Shown here: one piece after another, positions 1 to 11,096 of the stretch
How positions within the stretch are numbered: position 1 is the stretch's first letter
Layout of the letters: each line of letters begins with the position of its first letter
From: Aquatica leii
Taxonomy: Eukaryota; Arthropoda; Insecta; Coleoptera; Lampyridae
Assembly: GCA_035610365.1 (NCBI GenBank)
Contig: CM069432.1
Coordinates: 17,546,001-17,610,000, forward strand
DNA: 64,000 nt
Direction: 5' to 3'
Notes under the pieces: model-generated
Seen by the model: the letters and a program-made list of their open reading frames with translations, nothing else
Told to the model about the DNA's origin: nothing
The model's database searches: none
Position numbers and translations under genes: made by a program

Positions 1-3000
1 TTAAAATTCAATTTTACATTCATTTATTTTTTGCAACTAATATTGCACTTAAATTTATTCAGTTTGACAACGTCGCGTTGTATTTCGGAAGCGTCTGCGT
101 AGTTGACTTTAGTAGAAGGTTAAGCTTCCATCTTGCGCGTGTCGTAGTGATGCGAGGAAGTCAAATTTTCTTGATTATGGCGTAAAAACCCATGTAATTT
201 AATTTTTATTCATTCCATCTAATTATTGGTGAGTTTACCTTTATTTTGATATAATTTTTCTATTGAATTCAACATTTTTAGTGACTTCGCAATATTGCGC
301 AATCGTTAGACAAAGGAAATTATTTCGAAGACCGTTACATTGAAGGTGTGACGTAAGTACATGATGTCATTTAAAAAACCATTCTAATTGTTTATATTTA
401 GGGTCTTTTATTTTTATTGGATCTTTCTTTTTATTCTGGATCTTTTCGTTTATTGGATTTTTATGCTGGATCATTTCTTTTGGTTTTGTCATTTAATTAA
501 TGGATTATCGGTTATTGAAGTTTATTATACACTGGGTTTATTCCTGTTGAAGAATTTTATCACGTTAACCAAGATGTGCTAAAAATAGAAGATATCCGAT
601 AACGTTATATTAAACATGGTGAGTCAATTGGAATTAAGTTACATTTTAGATTTAAGCAGTTAAATTGTGTTGTTTAAAACCTTTCGGGAAACATACTCGA
701 TAACAAATTTACCGTTTACTATTTTTTTGCATTTAATATTAATTACTTATTAGGTGTAAGATTTTACGCTTTTTATTCATCACTTAATGTGGTTGGCGTC
801 CAAATATTTTATTTTAAATACTGTTTTATTCTAAATATGTTTAATTCAAATATTGTTCATTGTTCTCTAATGTAAATAGTTAGTTAAGTATAGTTAATAA
901 ATTAACGGAGTTCACGTCTTTGTAGTTATTATCATTCAAACCCATCACCTTGAGGTCTGTGCTTACGATTGCTTGCCGTGGTCAAATTATTTTGCATTTA
1001 TTAAATGTATTTTTACTTTTATTATACGTTCTTTATTCCGTCTGTATTTTTTATTTACAATCTCCTTTTCTCTCGCCTAGACATCCTACGTTCTACTAAA
1101 TTTCGAGAAAAGGTAGCGCAATCGGGCATTTAGCTTACCTAAGAGTATTTTCTTTACTTCGATCTTTACCCTAGGACCATCTGCGGTAAGGCTAGCCGAA
1201 AGGTAAGCTTAACATCTTAGTAGTATAATTTTTTTCTTTTTCTCCACCTCTCCCCTTCAAACGTGGCACTTTGTGGCAAATTTCTACTTATAATAATAAA
1301 AATTGAATGCTTATAACTTAAATGGAATCAAAGACCGTTTTATTAGGAGTTTGTTTCATGCAATTTGGAATTTCTTTAATAACAGCTGCAGTGAGTAGAG
1401 TAGGCCTTTCCGTTTACTCTTGCAAATGCATTTTCATTTAAAAATTTATTAAATAAAACTGTTTTACGTCGTCGGAAAGTATCGTAAGTAAAGTTTCCTT
1501 CTGCAATCTATGCAGCTTTGAAGAGAATACGACCAAGTTTCATCAGGATTGCGAGTATTACTTCTCAGTTTGAAAATGCGTCATTACAATGACGGTGAGT
1601 TGTTGAATAGTAAACATCGTCAAATGTAATTACCTAATATAAAATTACATAAATTAGACCTCAAAATTACAGCTGTTATTCAGTACTTACCAACAGAAAC
1701 ACAAAGTGCTGAATAGTTATGATTATAACTATTTTAGAATATAATAAGTAGAGAATAAGAAAAACGACGAAAAATAATACCGGATGTCAACAAAACGTCA
1801 AACGAGAATGTCAAAAAATGTTACTAAACGGTAACACCTGTGGTAACACTACCAACCTAAAGCAATGTTGATGCTCAACTCATAGATCATGTGGGAAATG
1901 GGTTTTAATAAAGGCCTTGTACATATGTATTACTGATAACGTTTTTCTAAAATTATAATTTGACGATAGTACCAAAGAAAGATCAGATAACCGAATTCTA
2001 AGAAGTTCGCTAAACTAATATTTACTAAAACTTGCAATAGGTATACCATTAAATAGTTAAAATTTTACTTTGAATCAAAGCACGTTATACAAATATTAAA
2101 AAGATTGATTATAAAATCTTTTTTTAATTATTCTAAATTTTGGTTTATGTTATTTCATTTTAACTGTACAATTTTGTAATTTTTTTTTTAAATTATTAAT
2201 TAAAACGTGTCTCCGTGATCTATCTGTAACTTTCAAAATCCTCAATTAATTACTAGTGGTTCTGTACTCACGCGCTCACTCACGCATACATTTGTAAAAA
2301 AAATAGTAAACTTAATTATTTCACTTCGTTCGATTTAAAGAGTTGTTCATAATAATTACTGCAGTAAATTAATTGGTGTTTGCTGCATTCCCTGTTTTAT
2401 TTTGTTTTTAATATAAAGGAGTTGTTTCTTTAAAAATAATTTAGATACAACTTAAAGCTTAAACGTGCTCTCACATAAAGATTTTTAGAGCTTAAACATT
2501 AGAAACTCAACAAAGTTCAAATATTTTATAAAACTTTTTCATATTAATTACTTTATTGCATTAGACAATCAAATAATTATCAAATGCCAAATCAATAGTT
2601 TTATTTTTAATTTTTTTGTATTCTCATCAAAAGTGTTGGTACATGTTGTGTCTTTAGAGTTTAAATAGAGGAAAAGCAAGTAATACAAACATACACAAGA
2701 TGCTGGATTGATAGCTAACGAAGATATAATTATTTAGAAAGCGGAAACAAATATTTCGTATCACAACAGTGAGTAAATTATTAGTTTTATGAAACTATTT
2801 TAAGGTTAAAAAACATCAATAAGAAAAAGAATTGCATGTTGCAAAAACCAAATAAGAGATAAAAAAAATATAAAATACTAAATAAAAACTGTACAGAAAA
2901 TTATCAAATAGGAAACACACCAAAATTTAAAGATTACAAATCTTATTTACTAAATAATTTAAACGAATCTAATGTTGAATAATATCAATATAAAATCGAT

Positions 3001-3059
3001 ATAAAAGTAACAGAAAGGAAATAAAAGTTCGACGGGTTGATTGGCCCTTAATCTCGGTG
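1..3059. other. AT-rich non-coding stretch, no gene recognised
   Basis: I see no reading frame with recognisable protein similarity. The sequence is AT-rich with many short A and T runs. A 195-aa-class or longer open frame is absent, and the short frame near 388-582 is only T-rich low complexity. The one structure I can support is a dispersed repeat copy at 1081-1285, listed separately. Confidence 0.6.
1081..1285 (+). repeat. Dispersed repeat, copy 1
   Basis: This stretch is clearly similar to 18288-18490 in the same orientation. Shared blocks include GCGCAATCGGGCATTTAGCT, ACTTCGATCTTTA and GTAAGGCTAGCCG, then a T-rich run, CTCCACCT and AACGTGGCA. It codes for nothing I recognise. It may be a SINE or MITE fragment or part of an LTR; the family is unknown to me. 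Confidence 0.75.
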
Positions 3060-3102
3060 TGAAATTAAACCAAAAAACTTTTTCAAAAATATGAGTTCAG
3101 TT

Positions 3103-3522
3103 GTAATAGCGAAGGCTTTCACGGCCGGAGTCTATACTAAGATAAGAACGTCTTCCGGGTTTGGACCGTGTCATTGTTGTTGCAACCGAAGCTGCCAACG
3201 TTTCGCCCACTTCTATGGAGTTTAGAATCTGGCTTGGTTCACAAGTTGATTACCTAACTTTGTAGTGGTTCTGTGTTAGATTTTCGTTTGCTTTTTCAAG
3301 TTTATCGTTTTCTTTCTTACCTTTTCTGAGTTTAGAATCTGGCTTGGTTCACAAGTTGATTACCTAACTTTTGAGAAGTGTTTAGTTAGATTTCGGTTGC
3401 TTGTTTGAGTTCTTCAATTTATCTCACGCCCTGATGTAGCTTCTTACGGAAGTGGGCAAAACGTTGGCAACTTTGGTTACAACATTGACACGGTCCAAAC
3501 CCGGAAGACGTTCTTATCTTAG
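3103..3522. mobile_element. Foldback element with ribozyme-like motif
   Basis: The 420-bp insert is flanked by a 13-bp duplication, TATGAGTTCAGTT at 3090-3102 and TATGAGTTTAGTT at 3523-3535. Its two ends are inverted copies: the left arm starts at about 3134 with ACTAAGATAAGAACG and the right arm ends at about 3522 with its complement. Both arms also share GGTTTGGACCGTGTCA-type sequence. Inside is a 45-bp direct repeat (3218-3262 and 3328-3372). The right arm carries CTGATG followed by a stem-forming stretch and CAAAACGTTGGC; the left arm on the minus strand carries GGGCGAAACGTTGGC. These resemble the two conserved boxes of hammerhead ribozymes known from Penelope-like elements. The long, imperfect duplication suits retrotransposition better than a classic DNA transposon. 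It codes for no protein. Confidence 0.6.
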
Positions 3523-3523
3523 T

Positions 3524-4267
3524 ATGAGTTTAGTTTCTTGCAAAACTTGTATAAAAGCTGTCGGGTAATCTGATCGTGGCATACAATGTGATGGGCCCCG
3601 TCTGCGCTGGTTTCATGCCGATTGTGTAAAACTTTATGCCAGAGAATATAAACAACTATAAAGCAATGTGGATTTGAAGTGGAGATGTGAGAGAGTAGAC
3701 TGTATTGTACCTAGTGCATATTCAGTGGAGAGCAAGCTTGATACTGTAATGGCGAATCTGTCTGAACTGATAAAGGAAGTTGGCCAAATAGTTACAGCAG
3801 ACGCTGGAATTAAAACTTCTTTGAACACGATAAATGATACTTTAAATAAAATGAAAGATGACTTGAATGAGGTAAGCAATAGGATTAAAGCAGTAGAGGA
3901 GAAGAGTAAATCTAATGATAAGAAAATTAGTAAGATTGAAGCAAAAGTTAATAATAATCATGTTACGCCTTTAGAAAGTAAATCTAATGTAATGTTATTT
4001 GGAGTAATTGAGTCTACGACAAATGTGGTTGTGGATAGTATCAAGCATGATAAATCAAACGTTACTGAAATATTTCCTAGGAAAATTATACGAATTAGTA
4101 AGCCAATGGTAACAAATATGCGCCCTATTAAGTTAAATTTTGAATATCTAATATCCAGAAGTTTGAAGATGAAAACCGTGAAACATGATCTGACAATGAT
4201 GCTAAGAGAAGAGTTAAAGAGGTGTTTAAAAGAATTGTATGTGATAGGAAAGGCAGAGGTGATTTGA
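3524..4267 (+). pseudogene. LINE ORF1 (PHD-like finger plus coiled coil)
   Basis: ORF1 is the RNA-binding chaperone of the CR1-like LINE. The ATG at 3524 opens SCKTC..., then CDGPRLRWFHADCV, a typical C-x-G...WFH-x2-C PHD-like finger. An in-frame stop lies at about 3566-3568 and a second break follows the finger. The longest clean frame is 3668-4267 (199 codons). It has a predicted coiled coil (NTINDTLNKMKDDLNEVSNR) and then NVMLFGVIES with RPIKLNFE, the look of the RRM-type ORF1 core of LINEs. The foldback insertion lies exactly at the initiation codon and duplicated it. Not functional. Confidence 0.65.
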
Positions 4268-4282
4268 ATTTGAAATATATTA

Positions 4283-4587
4283 ATGGAGTACTTCAATCGA
4301 ATCCTGCAACTGGAGCCTAGCAATCAAAATCACTATCTCTCTGTTATCAAAATGTTAGATGTGTGGTGGGTAAAATGGACAGTTTACGGGAAAATATATG
4401 TTTACCTTATTTCGAAATTATTGTTTTTACAGAAACTTGGTTACACTGTGGAGTTCACACTGCTGAAATGGGCTTAGATAATTTTATAGTTTATAGAAAA
4501 GATTGTGATTCTGCTTTCAGTTCAAAATGCTCAGGAGGAGGTGTTCATGTTGCGGTAAGAAAACATATATCCTCTAACATATTAAAT
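4283..4587 (+). pseudogene. LINE endonuclease, N-terminal part
   Basis: This is the apurinic-like (EEP) endonuclease that nicks target DNA for the same LINE. In frame at 4363 onward I read IIVFTETWL, the motif around the catalytic Glu (the family pattern is xxTETWL). It is followed by YRKDC and GGGVHVAVRKHI, the GGG-V-hydrophobic strand of this fold. A frame change lies upstream at about 4330-4370. The domain stops at 4587, where the hAT element entered through TATTAAAT, and it resumes at 7313. Confidence 0.7.
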
Positions 4588-4800
4588 CAGTGTTTCTCAA
4601 ACTTTTTTGTCTGGAGGCACACTAAAATTAATAAACAAAATTCACGGCGCCCCTTTATTATTATTTTTTTTGCTATTTTATAGTTAATAAAGATATAAAC
4701 TATAAAAGATGAGAAGTCTTCAAAAAAAAATTAATGTTCTTTAAAGTAAGTTTATTTCCAAACAACACAAAAACATTCAAAACAAAAGTTACTTGTGTAC

Positions 4801-6788
4801 TTAATGTGAAGTATGCGCCTGATGATGTTTGCATATTTCTTTGATATTAGGTCGTGTTTTTGAAAGACACACCCTCATCTCATTTTCAAGGGTCTTTAGT
4901 CTTTCTCTCTTTTTTGTTTTAATATTCACGAGTGCAGAGAATCCCACTTCACAGAGATACGATGTGGAAAACTGCAATAAAATATTAAGTGCTTTGGCCC
5001 CTATTTTAGGATATTCCTTCATAATCGTTATCCAAAATGAATTCAGATTGGTTTCTGAATGCTTCAATCTTAACGTGCGATCGTTGCGTATGTCAATTAA
5101 TTCTTCGGCTTCTGCAAGACTAAACTCACTTATTTCTGTTGTTGTCTCTACAAAAGGATTTCGAATCCAGTCGTACAAATCAACTGATATGTCAGGGAAA
5201 TAATGGTTAATTTTTTCTTCTAATGACGTTAAATGACTGTAAATAAGTTTTTAAAAATCTGTAGTATTATATTTTCCTTTGGCAACTTGATTAAACATTT
5301 CTACATTATTTGCATTTACTTTTATCTTCCACATTTTTATTTTATCTTTAAAAGCTGTAATTTTATCTACAGATGTTAAAATATTTTCATTTTTTCCTTG
5401 CATGCTTGAGTTTAACTTGTTCAGGTAATCAAATATGTTTGTTAAATAAGCTAGTTTGGAACACCAAGAATCATTTTGCAATAATACACAAAATTGTGGT
5501 TTGTTTTCATGTTGAAAAAATATTAGTATTTCTTCTTTAAGTTCAAAAACACGGTTTAATACGCGACCTTTCGAAAGCCATCTCACTTCGGTATGAAGAA
5601 GCAGATTATTGTGATAAGATTGCATCTCTTTACATAATTTTGCAAATATACGCGATTTTAATGGTCTCGCTTTGATATAATTAACCATTTTAACGATTTC
5701 TTCTAATATTATTTTGAGTTCAAGGCCTATTGTCTTTGTTACCAATGATTCACGATGAATGAAGCAGTGAGTTGTTACAATGTTTTTGTTTTCCTTTTTA
5801 GCGTATGGAACAAATCCTTTTATAGTTCCAATCATTGAAGGAGCACCATCTGTGCATACACCTACGCAAGATTTCCAAGATAGACCATTTGTATTAAAAT
5901 ACGTGTTCATCATATCAAAAACATCTTTTCCCGTCGTAGTTCTTTCGAATTCCTTGCAGCATAAAAATTCTTCCAAAATTTCATCATTTTCAATAAATCG
6001 AGTGAAGACAAGTAATTCAACTGCAAACTAAATAATTTCGACTCGATTATTTTCTTTATAACTGATTTTTCAATATCAACTGATAGATCACAAATACGTC
6101 TACTAATAGTGTCATTTGACAAAGGAATCTTTTTTATTTCTTCTTCTGCTTCAGCACCAAAAATTGTTTTCACAATTGCTGTGCAGGCCGGGCTAATCAA
6201 AGTTTCACCGATAGTATGAGACTTCATTTCTTTCGCGATTATTTCGGCGACTAAATAACTGGCCTCTTAAACACGGTCAGCAATTGTATATTTTTTTACA
6301 AAACTTTCACTTTGTTTTTCTTGTAATTTTTTCAGATCTTTGAAATATTCAAGAGGTTTCTTAGACAAGTGATCATGTTTTGTGGAGAAGTGTCGCACTA
6401 GTTTAATGGAAACTATAGCTTCATTTGATAAAACCAAACCACACACAATACATTTAGGTCTGGGAATTAATTTATCACCACACCAGGTAAATCCCATTTT
6501 TAGGTAACTGTCATGATATAAGCTAGTTTTTACATTCTTTTTTAATGCAATTTTTTTACGAGAACTTATTGTTTCTGTTTCTGGTGTTTCAGTAGTGCTT
6601 GTTTGTTGCTCAACGTTAAAAATACTCAAATCTTCACTATTAGAGCTCTCAATTTTTGATGATATACTAGTGCTAATTGATTCCCTAGATTTGCTACAAG
6701 TAGCCATTTCTTGATCATTAGATTCTTCACATTTTCTTTTTTTAATGAAAAAATTATTCATGATATTGAACGACATAATTAACGTCAA
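4801..6788 (-). pseudogene. hAT transposase, ZBED5/GTF2IRD2-like, broken
   Basis: The transposase would cut and paste the surrounding hAT element in the nucleus. From the N-terminus it has a Lys-rich leader, a BED-type zinc finger (CIVC...RHFSTKH, about residues 115-140), the RNase H-like core with CTDGAPSM and HCFIHRESL, then VRWLSKGRVL, and the C-terminal dimerisation region YLCEVGFSALVNIK. Stops interrupt the frame at 6267-6269 and 5251-5253. Near 6010-6020, just after FSLQL, the frame shifts, and the stretch that normally carries the first catalytic Asp (DEST-type) seems lost. The remaining order and length match the family, at roughly 650 codons. Confidence 0.85.
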
Positions 6789-7312
6789 TAGTTTATGATA
6801 AAATTCAAGTACAAATTATTAATTTATTTTTTCTTGCTGTAAAGAAAAAAAATATTTGTATATGATGCTTTTTCATATAACAATAATAAAAACAGCTACT
6901 GACCTACTGCATTCAACGTGTTTAGTATTGCACTTCTACTCGTTGCACGGAACAGAAGAACTAGTAACTAGCTCGTTTTTTTTCTTAGTATTTACGTGTC
7001 GCTACTTAATGAGTCACTGGGACAAGTGGCAGTAACAAGATTAGTACAAAAGACATATTTAGAGTGGGAGTTATAAAAGAGCAGAAAAATGAAACGTAGT
7101 GCAATTCCAAGGATAAACCATAGAAGTAAATAAAATAGAAACAGAATTGTAATGAATGTAATTAATACCTATGTTCATTTTTTATAATTGTTTTGGTTAT
7201 TTATTTAATTTAATATTTATAAGTAATTTTAATTATTTAAAAACTCTGCGGCACCCTTGTGGCGTACTCGGGGCACCCTAAGGTGCCGCGGCACCCGCTT
7301 TGAGAACCACTG
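6789..7312. other. hAT 5' non-coding end
   Basis: This is the part of the hAT element between the transposase start and the right terminus on the + strand. It is non-coding and AT-rich up to about 7240, then GC-rich subterminal sequence follows (GGCACCC and GGTGCCGCGGCACC are near-palindromic). It presumably holds the promoter and transposase binding sites, which is inference. Confidence 0.5.
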
Positions 7313-8232
7313 TATTAAATAGTTCATCTTTACTTGAAGTAATGTTACTGAAACCTAAATAAAAAATATTGTCATAATAATCAGTGTATATATCTTCAAA
7401 TTCGGGAATTAATGTATATGAGTTATCTGAACTTGATAGAATTACCTGTGAGCACCCAAACTGTGATGCAGTTGTTGTTGGCAATTTTAACTTACCTAAA
7501 ATAAATTGGAGCATGGACATAGGCCTACCTGATTCTACTAAAGATGTTGACCGTACTAATAACGCATTTACATGTGGCATGGCTGGTCTGGGTTTACAGC
7601 AAATACATTTTGTCAGGAATATTGAAAGAATTTTATTAGGTCTTTGCTTTGCTCTTGGAGATATTGGTCAGTCACACAAAGGTTGGCCCAGTTGAGTCTA
7701 CTTTCAAGACTACAAAATGTTAAACTATTATTTTGAACAAATAAGTCAATTTTTAGTAATAAAATGTTATCTGACAATTTGAAAAAGGCGGTAGAGACGT
7801 TCTATGCAGTTCTCAAAAAATCTTTTAAAAGATAGCACATAAATGTTTCAAATTATTTGGGAAGATTACAACAATTTTTCTATTCTACGAGCTAAATGTA
7901 AAGCATTAGCAAAATCAGATCTTTCCAATTATAAAAATTCTGTTGAGCAGTCTTTGAAGGCAAATCTAAATTCATTCTGGACCAGTCTTAAATCTCTTAG
8001 CAAGGATAAAAGTGTACTAGTGCAAATGCTATTTGATGGCGAAGAAAGCTCGGATGGTTGCGTCATTGCCAACATGTTTGCTAAATTCTTTTTTTCTGTA
8101 TTTATGAAGGATAATGCTGTTTAGCCAAGGGTGGAAGAGAGATCTATGTCTGAAGTCAACATCTCACTTATTCAGTTTACTCAGTTTAAAATATAGCAAG
8201 CGTTGGAAAAATTAACTAATAAGAAGTCAATG
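7313..8232 (+). pseudogene. LINE endonuclease C-terminal part and EN-RT linker
   Basis: This resumes the CR1-like LINE after the hAT insertion. The frame at 7384-7695 holds VVVGNFNLPKINW, the conserved GDFN motif of LINE endonucleases with Asp changed to Asn at the second position (a G[DN]FN variant). The frame at 7843-8124 holds the linker between EN and RT, with the typical SLKANLNSFWTSLKSLS stretch (F/Y-W before RT). The RT entry NKKSM at about 8220-8232 stops exactly where the Transib-like element begins. The frame changes several times, so it is non-functional. Confidence 0.7.
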
Positions 8233-8531
8233 CACTGTGATTTAAAATCAGAAAAAGACGATCGAAATTCATATCTTTAAAAATATCTGTCCAATATACC
8301 TCAAAATTTATATACGGGGACTTCTTGTTCTCAGGTCTCAGAAGAGGGTAAGTTTAATGACAGTAAAGCAAAGTAAAAAAAATAAAAATGCAATTTATTA
8401 TTATAATATTTCAAATTAATAATCAGATTGTTCTTCGTCGTCTTCTTCTCTTTCTTCGTCTTCTTTTTCATGATCTTAGAAAAGAGTATATTGTCCTTGA
8501 TTTTTTAAAATTAATTTTATCATATCAGCAT

Positions 8532-10317
8532 CTACTTTCCTACGTTTTTTGGGTCGATGACAAATGAGCTTAGGTATGGATCGGAACTAAGAATTAACCT
8601 GTGAAACAAATCTTCATTATATTTTTCTGGACTAATCCTACGTGTATGATGTTGACGATATGCTCTTATATCTTTGTTCTTTATATCTTGTGCTTCTTCG
8701 GAAAGTTCACTAATTGAAAATATTTGTGGCTCTCGATAAATGTACCCGAGTTCCCGTTTCACTTTTGTGTTATTATATTTTAAAAAATTATTATCGTTCC
8801 GTGTGTGTTTAAAAATGTCTTTTTAAATACGTATTCAATTGGAGCTCGTAGAACATATCAAATTTTGAAAAATGGTTCGGACTATCAAAGAGCTTGGCCG
8901 CCCCTGTTATATACAGAACACAGCATATAGCACCAGTTGTACAGCAAGACATACTTTTGAGCTGTTTTTAAGCTGTACTGCTCGAAGTTCTCATTGTCTA
9001 TTTCATAACCACTGTTAACTGTCCTCAAAATTACTCCAAACCGTTTAATTAAATCTTCATCTATCTCCGTTATTTTTGCTGATAAAACTGGGTTTGAAAA
9101 AAACGCTTTGCGGTGTTGCCATTATTTGTGTTTCCAAAGCCCGATTTTGCAATGTCTACTAGAAGTCCCATTTTCTGCCGGAACTGGGTTTGTAAAAGTC
9201 GTTTTCGTCTCTCAAATTTTTCTCTGTTATCTTTTAACACTTTCCAAGTTTTCGAATCAAGTCTGGTCATTGACGAAGACTTACTATATCATTCATTTGT
9301 GATACTTTGGCATTGCAAATATAACAACTCATACTTGACGTATTTGTTAATGCGTTACACACTTTACCATCAACCATGGTTACAGATAAATTAAAGTTTA
9401 TAAGTCCAATGTTGTTTTGTACGGCATTAAAAGTTTAATTTTACTGATAACCCTCGCTTCTTCTATAGTTGATGTCTCTGATGTCTCAAGCAAGCATTGT
9501 AGCCTTAATGGTCTACAGTATCTCCTAGACGCAGGTCGAAAATTTTTACGCAAAGTTTTTTGAATCTATGTTAAGCAGTTTCAGCGCTACCGGGGAAGTG
9601 GTGAAAAGACTGTCCTCTGCTTTTGGTGTATCTTGATTTATGTATTTTTATGTGGCATAATCCGAGCTTCCATCGAATCCCCACTTACACATTAAAAATA
9701 ATTTTCTAGTGTCACTTCACAATTTTTTTCAGATATTGATATTTCTGATGGATACAATCTACGTAACATTTTTTTAACTCGTGTAGGTGTGCTTGTAGTT
9801 GCTTCCACAAGTAATTTCACTGCTGCTTCATCACCAGTTTCTCTCAGTTTCATTGCTGTAGCAAATGATAATTCGACGACAGATGTATCCCTTCGCAATT
9901 GTTCTGCCTTTCGCCGTTTAATTATATAAGAGCATTTTCTAAAGTCCTTGAAAGGTCTGCCAATTCCACTTAATGTTGAACGAGAGGAATGCGGAACACA
10001 TGGAAGAGCTTCATCAGGAAATTTAATTTCCTCTCTCAGCCAGACATCAAATTTTGCCACAAAACGATCACTTTTGCGGTTAACACTATTCAAATTGCGA
10101 TAATAGTGTGCAAAAACGATTCTCTGATAAACTGTACAAGAGTTTTTGTAGCAAATTCGTCACTATTTGTTTGAAAATGGTCCTTCAAGAAATCTAAAAC
10201 TCGGACTTTTCGACTTTTAATCGATTCACGACGACATTTTGTTGTGTAAGTCCATATATGTGATTGATTTTTTCTCCATGTTAAAATGCCACTAACACAA
10301 ACAAAAATTACAAACAC
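8532..10317 (-). pseudogene. Transib-like transposase remnants
   Basis: Remnants of the RAG1-like transposase are read on the minus strand. First comes an N-terminal block at 10317-9692 (FLKDHF, GRPFKDF, IKRRKAEQLRR, LSFATAMKLRETG, STPTRVKKM). Next is a central zinc-binding-like block near 9290-9400 (MVDGKVCNALTNTSSMSCYI plus CNAK). Then come helical segments at 9270-9000 (WKVLKDNREKFERRKRLLQ, KRFGVILRTVNSGYEIDNEN). The C-terminal block at 8762-8532 (SISELSEEAQDIKNKD, HHTRRIS, LILSSDPYLSS) resembles the region after the catalytic Glu in Transib. Many stops and frameshifts occur, and the catalytic Asp regions are not recognisable. I rely on memory of the family, so the family call is probable rather than certain. 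Confidence 0.65.
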
Positions 10318-11096
10318 AAGATAAAGTTACCTCAAACTGCAGCGGGTACCGATTATAATAAAAATACCAAGCAGTGGCGTATCATATTTGTTTGTTTAAC
10401 TTTATGTATATTGGAAGAATGCGTCTTAAGATGAATAATTTCATTTCAATTTGGTGACCCGTTTTTTAACAATTAGTTTTTCATGTTTGCATAATAGACA
10501 TCTGACCCTGAACGTAAGTATGTAAGCATGCCCCCCATTTGTCTAATAGGTAATTTTGAATGTATTTTTAACGTGCACTCATAAAAAAGCTCGATTTTAT
10601 ACCTTTGTTGCTTGTTCCGACTTTTGCCAAGGATGCCGATCAAAAATTTTCTAATATTATAATGTTTAATGTGCAAGGAATAATTTGAAATCAAATTCAA
10701 TCAGGCCTGAGTTGGTTTACAAAGCGAATCCGAGTTAATTCAAATATTTCGAAGAAAAATCCTTTACTATTAATACGGATTTTAAGGGCAGAAGTATTAC
10801 TTATCTAATCCTTCTAAGTACGTAAAGCTGTTGTATGCAACTTTCAAATTCAATTACATTTTACATAAATTTGCTGGTACGTCTTTACACAACACCGACA
10901 AAATTACCTAATTTTATGATTACCTCCTACAATCTAAAAATACCAAATATTCCTAATTGGGATTATAGAATATACAAAATTCTGTATTTAAAATTTGTAG
11001 TAGCATTAGCAAGAGAAACTACCATAATTTCACTCTTATCAGTAGAATTTGAAAATTTGGATTTCCATCGGGATTTTCCAAGTTTAAACCACAGTG
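10318..11096. other. Transib-like element 5' non-coding end
   Basis: This lies between the first coding block of the transposase (minus strand) and the right terminus. It is AT-rich, and I recognise no gene. The small frames here are not supported. The terminal 14 bp match the left end. Confidence 0.5.

Larger units (their letters stand above)
4588..7312 (-). mobile_element. hAT transposon, ZBED5-like, complete ends
   Basis: The 2725-bp element is flanked by a perfect 8-bp duplication TATTAAAT (4580-4587 and 7313-7320), the hAT hallmark. The terminal inverted repeats start CAGTGTTTCTCAAAC on the left and, read inward, CAGTGGTTCTCAAAG on the right, like other animal hAT (Charlie-type) ends. 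It holds one transposase gene on the minus strand. It lies inside the LINE endonuclease and is therefore younger than the LINE. With interrupted coding it is not autonomous now, although its ends look usable in trans. Confidence 0.9.
8233..11096 (-). mobile_element. Transib-like (RAG1-related) DNA transposon
   Basis: The element starts CACTGTGATTTAAA, and its right end read inward starts CACTGTGGTTTAAA (13 of 14 match). These begin with a heptamer very close to the V(D)J recombination signal CACAGTG, as known for Transib. The flanks CAATG (8228-8232) and CGATG (11097-11101) are a plausible 5-bp duplication with one mismatch; 5 bp is the Transib size. LINE codons KKSM before and MGPDEIPP after join across it, which independently fixes the ends. 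The minus-strand coding pieces match the family. It is about 2.86 kb and dead. Confidence 0.7.

Noticed and set aside
388-582. 64-codon plus-strand frame rich in Phe and Ile
   Set aside because: It comes from T-rich repetitive DNA (recurring TGGATC-T-rich units), with no motif and no neighbouring gene signals.
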